Origin: an uncultured Candidatus Saccharibacteria bacterium
GTDB lineage: Bacteria; Patescibacteriota; Saccharimonadia; CAILAD01; GCA-016700035
DNA: 10,624 nucleotides
Assembly: GCA_937996675.1 (NCBI GenBank)
Contig: CALKUN010000084.1
Span: 1-10,624, forward strand
Direction of reading: 5' to 3'
The notes beneath the pieces are model-generated. The model saw nothing but the letters and a program-made list of their open reading frames with translations, was not told the DNA's origin and made no database searches. How positions within the stretch are numbered: the stretch's first letter is position 1; the number at the start of each line of letters is the position of its first letter. Both the position numbers and the translations under genes were made by a program. Below, piece by piece: positions 5,693 to 10,624 of the stretch.

Positions 5693-6271
5693 ATGTCTAC
5701 CAAGCGGGATCGATCACATGAGCCAGAAGTCGAAGAGAACGGTGAAGAAGCCGAGCTCATCTTTGTAGAACGGCAGTTTCCAATCGTTCTACGCTGGCCA
5801 CTTATTTATGGAATGATCATCATTCTAGTAGGAATGATTCCGTGGTCGATCTCCACGGCAAACCTGTATAGCTGGCAGCCACTAGCAGTAAACTGGATGA
5901 TTTTTGTATTCTTTGTTCTTATGACGTATTGGGCATACCACTTCGCCGGCTGGTTTTTTACTGTACTTATCCTTACCGACGAAGATATTACATTTATTAA
6001 GCAAAAAGGCTTCTTCCGACGTGACGTGCAGTCTCTTACCTTGAATAATGTGCAGAGTGTGAACTATAAGATACCTGGTCTACAGGGCGCACTGTTCCGT
6101 TATGGGGACCTCAAGATTGAGACTCTCTCGGGGAGTGGTCACCTAAGAGTGAAGCTCATGTTCCGTCCGGCTAAGCTCCAGGCAGAGATCATGCAGGCAC
6201 TCCAGGCATATGGTTCGACACCTGATGACACGATGGTGTATGATTCAAAGGATAAAACCGACCAAGAATAA
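5693..6271 (+). CDS. Bacterial PH-domain (bPH2-like) membrane protein
   Basis: 192-residue membrane protein. An acidic N-terminal tail (1-24) is followed by two hydrophobic segments (about 36-55 and 66-92), a hairpin that should place both ends in the cytoplasm, and then a PH-like domain (about 95-171). The latter includes VLILTDEDITFIKQKGFFRRDVQSLTLNNVQSV: a beta strand, a basic FFRRD turn and the LxNVQSV segment typical of the bPH2 (PF03703) fold, and ends with an alpha helix (LQAEIMQALQAY). Function of these proteins is unknown; membrane or protein binding is assumed. It starts with a leaderless promoter and ends 8 bp before the parvulin gene, whose Shine-Dalgarno overlaps its last codons, so the two are probably cotranscribed. 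Confidence 0.82.
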   Translation: MSTKRDRSHEPEVEENGEEAELIFVERQFPIVLRWPLIYGMIIILVGMIPWSISTANLYSWQPLAVNWMIFVFFVLMTYWAYHFAGWFFTVLILTDEDITFIKQKGFFRRDVQSLTLNNVQSVNYKIPGLQGALFRYGDLKIETLSGSGHLRVKLMFRPAKLQAEIMQALQAYGSTPDDTMVYDSKDKTDQE

Positions 6272-6279
6272 GGAGAGTT

Positions 6280-7350
6280 ATGGCCGATTCCGCGAAAAAA
6301 TCTACGAAGAAGACAAAGGCTGCCAAGGCCACCAAGAAGGCAGCTGTAGCAGCACCAGTTACTTCAGCTGTAAAAGCAGATCCGAAGAAGGATCCCAAGA
6401 AGAAGTCTGAGTTCCAGAACAAGCTCTCACGCCTGGGTATCAAGACGAAGCCAAACCGCAAGCTGGTGGTTATCGCAGGCATTACGGCACTTTCGTCGCT
6501 CATCATCACGCTCGTTACTTTTGGTGTTTTGATTTACCACTATAAGAGCGAGGCTAAGGCTGTCCGTATTGCGGCCAACATCGTGCCTTACCCAGTACTC
6601 AGTGTGAATGGTAACGTTTTGTGGAATACCGAGACATATGGTTCATACCTGTTTGAGCTCTCGAGTATTCGTAAGTTCTACGAATCTCAGGGCCAGGATC
6701 TCACTACCGACGATGGCAAGAAGCAGCTTGTCGAGCTTAAGGAACAGCTCATGACTCAGCTTGAGGATCAGCAGCTTGTATCCCAGGAAGCTGCCAAGCA
6801 ACGTATCAAGGTCACGCCAAAAGAGATCGATGATGAGTTCAACAAGCTCACCGAGAATGCTGGTGGACCAGATAAGGTGAAGGAAACACTCCAGAAGCTC
6901 TATGGCTGGACTGTGGATGATTTCAAAAAGAAGATTCGTTTTAGTCTTGTCCAGCAAAAACTGGCTGACAAGATTAGCAACGACTCTAGTCTCAATGGTG
7001 TAGCCAAGGCAAAAGCCGAAGATCTCCTCAAGCAGATCAAGGGTGGAGCAGACTTTGCAGAGTTGGCTAAGACGAACAGTGAAGATAGCTCAGCCTCGGC
7101 TGGCGGTGATCTCGGGTTCATTACTAAGGGGCAGACTGTAGCAGAGTTCGAAGAAGCTGCATTCAAGCTCGAAGTTGGACAGGTGAGTGATATCGTGAAG
7201 ACCCAGTTTGGGTACCATATCATCAAGTCTCTTGAGAAGAAGGATGATACCGTTCACGTATCGCATATTCTTATCAAGGGTGTAGACCTCGAATCATGGC
7301 TCAAGGAACAGCGTGATAAGGCAAAGATAGGCCGTTACTTCAAGATCTAG
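6280..7350 (+). CDS. Membrane-anchored parvulin-type peptidyl-prolyl isomerase with permuted domain
   Basis: Extracytoplasmic foldase of the PrsA/SurA kind. Start ATG 6280 has AAGGAG at 5-6 nt. Order: a Lys/Ala-rich histone-H1-like cytoplasmic tail (1-60), one membrane anchor (about 62-86), a SurA_N-like helical region starting at VLSVNG (106-111) to about 235, then a parvulin domain: AEDLLKQIKGGADFAELAK (246-264), GGDLGF (275-280), VKTQFGYHIIK (306-316). The first strand, normally the xxASHILV segment just before this helix, is missing there (NDSSLNGVAK instead) and appears after the last strand as VHVSHILIK (325-333), followed by a charged helix ending in KAKIGRYFKI. This order is a circular permutation; in the parvulin sheet the first and last strands are neighbours, so the fold can close. 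H313, H326 and H329 are candidates for the active-site histidine pair. A terminator follows. Confidence 0.9.
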   Translation: MADSAKKSTKKTKAAKATKKAAVAAPVTSAVKADPKKDPKKKSEFQNKLSRLGIKTKPNRKLVVIAGITALSSLIITLVTFGVLIYHYKSEAKAVRIAANIVPYPVLSVNGNVLWNTETYGSYLFELSSIRKFYESQGQDLTTDDGKKQLVELKEQLMTQLEDQQLVSQEAAKQRIKVTPKEIDDEFNKLTENAGGPDKVKETLQKLYGWTVDDFKKKIRFSLVQQKLADKISNDSSLNGVAKAKAEDLLKQIKGGADFAELAKTNSEDSSASAGGDLGFITKGQTVAEFEEAAFKLEVGQVSDIVKTQFGYHIIKSLEKKDDTVHVSHILIKGVDLESWLKEQRDKAKIGRYFKI

Positions 7351-7372
7351 CCATTTGTCGCAGAAATGACGA

Positions 7373-7404
7373 AGACCGTTCACTGGGTAGTGAACGGTCT
7401 TTTA
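7373..7404 (+). terminator. Rho-independent terminator after the parvulin gene
   Basis: An 11-bp perfect stem (7373-7383 with 7390-7400, AGACCGTTCAC on the left) closes a 6-nt loop TGGGTA and is followed by TTTAG. It sits between convergent genes. On the minus strand it could help end the kinase transcript, but the T stretch there is weak. Confidence 0.85.
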
Positions 7405-7419
7405 GTTCTACGTACCGAT

Positions 7420-8028
7420 CTAGGCAGCCGGCGCAAGACCCTTCTTGAGCACCTCATTCCAGACGAGCTCAGCGACGTGCACTCGCGTTCCTTCGCCATC
7501 CACCTTGACGAGGAGACCTCGGCTGGCGAAGAGGTCGAGCGAAGGCTGTGTCTCTTCTGCGAAACGCTTCTGACGGATTGCCTGTACTTCTGGATCATCA
7601 TCATCTCTGACGGTGCCGGTTTCTTGCTGCCGGGCGAGGATGCGCTGCATGATGGTCTCGAGTCCACACTCGAGCTCGATGACCAGCTCGATGCGACGAC
7701 CATTGAATGCGAGAATGTCATCAACCATGGCGACCTCATGTACGCCTTGTTGCGCCATTCCGTCGAGGACAAGAGGGGTTGCATGGGGGATCTCGTTGAT
7801 CTCTTCGCGTACCATGCGCTCGAAGTCCTCAGAGGGGATGGTTACCCCGGTTGCCATGATCTTGGCGATGCGGGCATCTCCGCGAGCGCGAAAGATCGCA
7901 CCGCTCGAGATCGCACGACCACCGAGCTTGTCGGCTAGTAGCACAGCCTGAGCGCCCTTGCCAGCCCCTGGGGGGCCAACCAAGAGAAAGGTATGGCCAG
8001 CTGATGTATGGGGTGAGTGGGTTGTCAT
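7420..8028 (-). CDS. Divergent adenylate-kinase-like nucleoside monophosphate kinase
   Basis: P-loop kinase of the adenylate kinase family (NMP + ATP to NDP + ADP). Start ATG 8028 is preferred over ATG 8034: the Shine-Dalgarno GAGGAG (8035-8040) touches the latter but lies 6 nt from the former, giving 202 residues. In that numbering: Walker A GPPGAGKG (18-25), ISSGAIFR (40-47, Arg kept, STGD changed to SSGA), LDGMAQQ (88-94) where adenylate kinases have DGFPRT, a short lid without zinc cysteines, R141 with DDDD, and R152 in AIRQKR. The AMP-contacting Arg of DGFPR and the adenine-reading Gln a few residues on are replaced (by Gln and His). It may be a paralogue with another or reduced NMP specificity; a standard adk would be expected elsewhere. 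Convergent with the parvulin gene; own promoter upstream. Calling it adk would overstate the evidence. Confidence 0.8.
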   Translation of the reverse strand: MTTHSPHTSAGHTFLLVGPPGAGKGAQAVLLADKLGGRAISSGAIFRARGDARIAKIMATGVTIPSEDFERMVREEINEIPHATPLVLDGMAQQGVHEVAMVDDILAFNGRRIELVIELECGLETIMQRILARQQETGTVRDDDDPEVQAIRQKRFAEETQPSLDLFASRGLLVKVDGEGTRVHVAELVWNEVLKKGLAPAA

Positions 8029-8078
8029 GAGCATCTCCTCTATGGGCCTATTCGTACGTGTTCTAAGGTAGTGATGAT

Positions 8079-8107
8079 ATTATGAATTTAAATTGTCTGG
8101 TTGGCAA
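8079..8107 (-). promoter_or_regulatory. Putative promoter of the adenylate-kinase-like gene
   Basis: On the minus strand TTGCCA (8107-8102, 5 of 6 consensus), a 17-nt spacer and CATAAT (8084-8079, 5 of 6). Transcription would begin about 45 nt before the ATG at 8028, so this mRNA has a leader with a Shine-Dalgarno, unlike several neighbours. Confidence 0.6.
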
Positions 8108-8267
8108 GCTTTTGTATTACGATCATGCTTGTGCGGCTTCATTGCATTTGTTTGAGTTACTTTTGTATTCGTAAGGTGTCAGAAGTGCGACTAAAAGCAG
8201 TACTCTAACCTGTAAAATGGCAGAATTGTTGGTAAGGTGTATCTAAAAGCCTGCTAAATTTTTGTAC
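8108..8267. other. AT-rich intergenic stretch with short direct repeats
   Basis: Non-coding gap between the kinase promoter and the terminator of the HD gene. No credible gene is seen on either strand. The pair GTAAGGTGT (8171-8179) and CTAAAAGC (8191-8198) recurs in the same order at 8232-8240 and 8243-8250 with different spacing (11 and 2 nt). A -10-like TAAAAT occurs at 8213-8218 without a start codon in reach. No stable RNA structure was recognised. Confidence 0.35.
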
Positions 8268-8301
8268 GAAAAAGAGCCTCAAAATGCTATTTTGAGGCTC
8301 T
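8268..8301 (-). terminator. Rho-independent terminator of the HD gene
   Basis: A 13-bp perfect stem (8273-8285 with 8289-8301) has a 3-nt loop, and on the minus strand it is followed by a run of five T (8272-8268). It starts 6 bp after the HD stop codon. Confidence 0.88.
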
Positions 8302-8306
8302 GAGAA

Positions 8307-8936
8307 TTAAGAACAGGCCGCCAAGTCGCGCTCCAAGTTACTGCGTGCAGCTGACTCAAACCATGTTCTGATCGCCTCCGTCTGAAAGATGCTAGTCCGA
8401 TCCAGTAGCCCGCTCAGAAACTTGGTACGCCCCATTTTCCACTCTTCGTCCGTAAATTGGTCGTATTCAGCCCGAATGTGACGTACGCCCGCATCGTACT
8501 CATCGGGGTCCGAAGCAAGGCCAAGCAGGTCAAGATCGCACATGATTTGAGTATCGGGATTACTTGATGCTGCATGGTCAATCGTAGCCAGGATATGTCG
8601 AGCGGCCTCCTCAATGATGTCCTTTGGGAAGATGCCATGCAGGATGGCGCGCATCATATCTGCACTGACGGTTTCGCTGTGTCCGTAACCTGGAAGGTAG
8701 AAGATATCGTGAAACCAAATCGCCAATACTACCGGCAAAGAGGCATCTGCAAAATACTCTTTTTGGAGCTTGAGAAGGCTCCGAATGTGCGCAGAGAGTG
8801 TGTGAAAGCGCCGCTGTGGATCGGCGTAGCTGTGCTGAATGCGATCGAATGCTTGGAGCATTTTGCTGATACTGACACCCTGTGGTGTGAGCCCAATCCA
8901 TTCCTGCTGAAGTGAATTTTTGACGGTCTTTTTCAC
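8307..8936 (-). CDS. Predicted metal-dependent HD-superfamily phosphohydrolase
   Basis: 209-residue cytoplasmic protein of the COG4339-type HD family. Start is GTG at 8936 with a strong GGAGG (8942-8946) 5 nt away. Metal-site motifs are in order: YADPQRRFHTLSAHI (37-51, H45), LAIWFHDIFYLPG (71-83, H76-D77 pair), HSETVSA (86-92), ILATIDHA (115-122, H121), MCDLDLLGLA (132-141, D134 and D136), EYDQFTDEEWKMGRTKFLSGLLDR (157-180) and SIFQT. This full set indicates an active metal hydrolase; the substrate is unknown, with nucleotides likely from the superfamily. It is transcribed away from the TrmB-type regulator across a 107-bp gap, so regulation by that neighbour is possible but unproven. A clear terminator ends the gene. 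Confidence 0.88.
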   Translation of the reverse strand: MKKTVKNSLQQEWIGLTPQGVSISKMLQAFDRIQHSYADPQRRFHTLSAHIRSLLKLQKEYFADASLPVVLAIWFHDIFYLPGYGHSETVSADMMRAILHGIFPKDIIEEAARHILATIDHAASSNPDTQIMCDLDLLGLASDPDEYDAGVRHIRAEYDQFTDEEWKMGRTKFLSGLLDRTSIFQTEAIRTWFESAARSNLERDLAACS

Positions 8937-8984
8937 GATATCCTCCGTTTATAGGTTGATTAGTAGGTGCATCTACAGATTAGA

Positions 8985-9016
8985 ACACTCACTATCCGCT
9001 GTTTAGTGTGTATAAT
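8985..9016 (+). promoter_or_regulatory. Promoter -10 of the TrmB-type gene with imperfect dyad
   Basis: A perfect TATAAT lies at 9011-9016, 28 nt before the ATG at 9044, leaving room for the Shine-Dalgarno AGGAG (9033-9037). No good -35 box is seen. Just upstream CACTA (8990-8994) and TAGTG (9004-9008) form a dyad with partial pairing further out, overlapping the -35/-10 zone, as an operator could. On the minus strand TCTAAT (8984-8979) is a possible -10 for the HD gene. Confidence 0.45.
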
Positions 9017-9043
9017 AATGATTAGACAAAATAGGAGTAAAAA

Positions 9044-9811
9044 ATGATTCAACCACGCGCTTTTTTGAGTAAGCTTGAGCTCTCTGATGCGGAGATTGAT
9101 GTGTACCTGGCGTTGCTAAAAGGCGCACAGGCGGCCCGCGATATTGTCGCTACGACAGGCCGCAGTCGGCCAACGGTTTACTACGCTTTGAGTGCGCTGG
9201 AGAAGCGAGGTTTGCTCAGCAAGACAGGCTTGATGGAGGATCAACGCATCCGTGTGGAGCCGCCGAAGCGCCTCAAGACTATCATTCAGCAGAAACAGAA
9301 TGAAGTAGAATCACTGCAGGTTGAGGTCGAGGACTTCCTCGGTCAGTTTAAGGCACCTTCAAGGGCAGATAAGCACCCAAGCGTGTCATTTTATGAGGGT
9401 GTCTCAGCGGTTCGCAATGTCATTATGGAGACTGTCTACACTCACTCACGTAAGATTGATACGTTGGTTCCGGCACACAACTTTTTTTGGCAGCTAGGTC
9501 CTGAATTTGTCGAAAAATATGTTGAACTCCGCCACACCCTTGGCGTCAAAACGCGTAATCTTTGGGCGACAAAAATAGATCAAGGTGTCATTGATAAATA
9601 TTATGACAAGGCTGATATCCGCATGTTGCCTGGTGGGCTTGGCGAGCGCTTCCGTTCCACGATTTTCATGTATGACGATCAAGTCCTCTATATATCCTCA
9701 TTGGCGAGTGGATATGCTTTGCTCGTGAAATCTGCTGAACATGTTGAGATGATGCATGCTCTCTATGGTGTGCTGTGGGATAGCTCGACGCCGTTTCCTG
9801 AAGTAAAATGA
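9044..9811 (+). CDS. TrmB-family transcriptional regulator
   Basis: 255-residue DNA-binding protein. The N-terminal winged helix (about 5-72) reads LSKLELSDAEIDVYLALL, then ARDIVATTGRSRPTVYYALSALEKRGLLSK, where RSRPTVYYAL is the recognition helix and the wing follows. A short coiled region (75-102, many Glu, Gln and Val) may dimerise. The C-terminal part (112-255) starts with VSFYEGVSAVRNVIMET and contains IRMLPGG and RSTIFMYDDQVLYISS, a layout seen in TrmB-like regulators of Patescibacteria and archaea, probably an effector or phospholipase-D-like sensing fold. The start is ATG 9044 with AGGAG 6 nt upstream. The divergent HD gene is a candidate target, and autoregulation is plausible. The ligand is not readable from the sequence. 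Confidence 0.85.
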   Translation: MIQPRAFLSKLELSDAEIDVYLALLKGAQAARDIVATTGRSRPTVYYALSALEKRGLLSKTGLMEDQRIRVEPPKRLKTIIQQKQNEVESLQVEVEDFLGQFKAPSRADKHPSVSFYEGVSAVRNVIMETVYTHSRKIDTLVPAHNFFWQLGPEFVEKYVELRHTLGVKTRNLWATKIDQGVIDKYYDKADIRMLPGGLGERFRSTIFMYDDQVLYISSLASGYALLVKSAEHVEMMHALYGVLWDSSTPFPEVK

Positions 9812-9898
9812 GCCATTCCATATTCTTCGAGTCTAAGGGGTGTCCGGACTACAATTGGCACAGATCAATTTCTAGGACCATCGGCCTATGACATGAAG

Positions 9899-9957
9899 AT
9901 GCCCCTCGGGCTCTTGACGCGTACTGTAGCGCTGAGAGTCCTTGGGGCATGGTTTTT
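9899..9957 (+). terminator. Structured hairpin between convergent genes, probable terminator
   Basis: ATGCCCC (9899-9905) pairs with GGGGCAT (9944-9950); inside, CTCT/AGAG and GCG/CGC form further short stems separated by small internal loops. Five T follow at 9953-9957 on the plus strand, 88 bp after the TrmB stop. It also lies about 25 bp beyond the end of the minus-strand Cys-rich gene. The left flank and arm (9890-9910) recur at 10370-10390 in a second hairpin with the same outer layout. Confidence 0.6.
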
Positions 9958-9980
9958 CGGGCGAAAGGTGTATGCGACGA

Positions 9981-10208
9981 TTATCCGCGGCCGGGGAGAC
10001 TGTTTGCCTCGATATTGACTCCGGGCTTGGGTCGAAGTGGTTCGGGTGAGTCGTTGAAGAAATGTCGCCTCATCTCATCTCCGGTGATTGCTCCTTCCAC
10101 ACCGCTGGTGTTGAACAGAGCGGTACTCCCGGCTGGGCAGGTACAGGGAAGGTCGTTATTGCCTGTCTCGATGACGCCCGTGTCATCACACTTTGGGCAG
10201 TTGGACAT
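9981..10208 (-). CDS. Small Cys-rich protein with CxxC...CxC motif
   Basis: 75-residue protein. The start ATG 10208 has a strong Shine-Dalgarno AAGGAG 4 nt away, and a promoter with a 17-nt spacer lies upstream, which supports a real gene despite its size. The N-terminus holds CPKCDDTGVI (4-13) and LPCTCPAG (20-27): C4, C7, C22 and C24 form a likely zinc site, with a DTG turn reminiscent of the CxxCxxTG repeats of DnaJ-type zinc ribbons. Then follow a segment GVEGAITGDEMRRHFFND (36-53) with a short helix and a Pro-rich tail. The function is not recognised; a nucleic-acid or protein-binding zinc finger is the plain guess. A longer frame on the opposite strand (9949-10455) is rejected as a shadow. 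Confidence 0.72.
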   Translation of the reverse strand: MSNCPKCDDTGVIETGNNDLPCTCPAGSTALFNTSGVEGAITGDEMRRHFFNDSPEPLRPKPGVNIEANSLPGRG

Positions 10209-10266
10209 GGTGCTCCTTCGTATTCGTGCTGTAATCTACAGGCGTAGATCAGGGATGATAAGTATT

Positions 10267-10295
10267 ATTATAAATAATAATGACAAAAAAGTAAA
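10267..10295 (-). promoter_or_regulatory. Putative promoter of the Cys-rich protein gene
   Basis: Minus strand TTTACT (10295-10290), a 17-nt spacer and TATAAT (10272-10267). Transcription would begin roughly 50 nt before the ATG. In this leader two overlapping small hairpins are possible: ATCTAC/GTAGAT, and CTGTA/TACAG which shares bases with it. The -35 overlaps the foot of the upstream terminator. Confidence 0.55.
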
Positions 10296-10319
10296 GACCC
10301 CACTCGATGTGAGGTCTTT
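10285..10319 (-). terminator. Bidirectional-looking hairpin terminator
   Basis: Arms 10293-10303 and 10309-10319 (outer 7 bp AAAGACC/GGTCTTT, one mismatch, then CAC/GTG) close a 5-nt loop. On the minus strand TTTACTTTTTT follows, a good T tract; on the plus strand the tail TTTATCTT is weaker. It lies about 110 bp beyond the stop of the rightmost minus-strand gene and would end that transcript. Confidence 0.75.
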
Positions 10320-10427
10320 ATCTTGGCGGGCCGTAGCGGATGAGGTTAGAACTTACTTCTTAGTGCGTAGACATGAAGAGGCCCCTCGGGGAACCCCTTC
10401 GCTGTTTAAGCGAAGAGCCCAAGGGGC
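10320..10427. other. Non-coding stretch with a second GCCCC hairpin
   Basis: This gap follows the stop of the rightmost gene. AGGCCCC (10379-10385) pairs with GGGGCCT (10423-10429); inside, GGG/CCC and TTCGC/GCGAA (loop TGTTTAA) form the distal stem. The sequence 10370-10390 matches 9890-9910 at 20 of 21 positions. Neither strand has a T run directly behind the hairpin, so it is not a standard terminator. Bases 10320-10369 show no gene or structure. Confidence 0.5.
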
Positions 10428-10461
10428 CTATTTCATGACTTGGATCAAGTCATGAAATAGG
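10427..10461. repeat. 16-bp perfect inverted repeat at the 3' end of the rightmost gene
   Basis: Arms 10427-10442 and 10446-10461 are exact complements around the loop GAT; the core is TTTCATGACTTG. It lies within the last codons of the minus-strand gene and overlaps the foot of the adjacent GCCCC hairpin, whose extended stem uses the same TTTCATG arm with CATGAA at 10371-10377. The two structures would exclude each other. Confidence 0.7.
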
Positions 10462-10624
10462 GAGCTAATAGGTGGAGCATTGCGATCAATGGAATCACCA
10501 AAGCCTTTTTCTTCGGTATAAGGCAAGCTCCATCGAGACGATTTATCCGGGTCGGAGTCATTTTCGTCAAGATGTACAAAAATGACTGTTCGGAGGTTCT
10601 GACACTGCCAACGAGTTTCTGGTC
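10428..10624 (-). CDS. Unrecognised protein, C-terminal 64 residues (5' end outside window)
   Basis: Minus-strand frame open from the right edge (first full codon ends at 10622) to a TAG at 10430-10428. The protein end reads as soluble and acidic, with RTVIFVHLDENDSDPDK followed by LPYTEEKGFGDSIDR and a final LFHDLIQVMK. This composition is more protein-like than the other minus-strand frame, which is also open here but reads as a basic, hydrophobic peptide. No known family is recognised. Its stop lies in the 16-bp palindrome, and a GCCCC hairpin plus a T-rich terminator follow. Confidence 0.5.
   Translation of the reverse strand, partial: PETRWQCQNLRTVIFVHLDENDSDPDKSSRWSLPYTEEKGFGDSIDRNAPPISSLFHDLIQVMK

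Noticed and set aside
7366..7938. 190-codon plus-strand frame opposite the kinase.
   Set aside because: The minus-strand frame has a Walker A motif and kinase family features. The plus frame starts next to the terminator hairpin and has no recognisable domain.
9949..10455. 168-codon plus-strand frame at the right end.
   Set aside because: It runs over a promoter, a terminator and two hairpins, has no ribosome binding site or family likeness, and lies antisense to the 75-residue Cys-rich gene, which has a strong Shine-Dalgarno and zinc-type cysteines.
9812..10461. Integron-like cassette array (small gene plus hairpin, repeated).
   Set aside because: The layout is suggestive, but no attC core sites (GTTRRRY / RYYYAAC pairs) were found and the recombinase in the window lacks an integron-specific insertion.
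1..10624. CRISPR array, insertion sequence or prophage.
   Set aside because: No regularly spaced repeats, transposase, terminal inverted repeats flanking a gene, or phage structural gene was seen.
1..10624. Alternative genetic code with UGA read as glycine.
   Set aside because: The recombinase and TrmB-type genes end at TGA at the expected family lengths, and no gene needs read-through.

Overview
The window looks like a chromosomal piece of a small-genome bacterium of the Candidate Phyla Radiation (Patescibacteria), most plausibly Saccharibacteria. The case rests on gene content and style: a pilin-like end fragment, a Xer recombinase, a TPR-fused O-antigen-ligase-like protein, a bacterial PH-domain membrane protein next to a lysine-rich membrane-anchored parvulin, a TrmB-type regulator, short intergenic gaps, and several genes whose -10 box lies only 6-7 nt before the ATG. 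The standard genetic code fits (TAG, TAA and TGA all end genes), which argues against the UGA-recoding Gracilibacteria/SR1 lineages. The phylum is an inference; no 16S or ribosomal protein is present.

Layout, left to right. 1-519 (+): 3' end of a pilin-like protein with a terminator. 544-1458 (-): XerC/D recombinase, divergent from 1554-3497 (+), a polytopic O-antigen ligase/polymerase-like protein with a C-terminal TPR region. 3531-4139 (+): DedA membrane protein. 4218-4832 (+): long-form nucleoside diphosphate kinase, closed by a perfect 19-bp hairpin terminator. 4879-5210: a tRNA-Arg(CCT) gene at 5011-5086, flanked by a broken 5' tRNA copy upstream and a 3' tRNA copy downstream. 5291-5674 (+): DUF1801 protein. 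5693-6271 and 6280-7350 (+): probable two-gene unit of a PH-domain membrane protein and a parvulin. 7420-8028 (-): divergent adenylate-kinase-like protein. 8307-8936 (-): HD phosphohydrolase, divergent from the TrmB-type regulator at 9044-9811 (+). 9981-10208 (-): 75-residue Cys-rich protein. 10428-10624 (-): 3' end of an unrecognised gene.

Themes. Cell-envelope functions dominate the left and middle (pilin-like protein, O-antigen-type enzyme, DedA, PH-domain protein, membrane-anchored foldase). The two nucleotide enzymes (NDK, Adk-like) both depart from family consensus at substrate-binding arginines. The most unusual observations are the parvulin, whose first beta strand (the SHIL motif) seems to have moved to the C-terminus (a circular permutation), and the tRNA-Arg locus, where an intact tRNA sits inside the remains of related tRNA ends. 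Two similar structured hairpins 480 bp apart near the right end, each downstream of a minus-strand gene, are a third point of interest.
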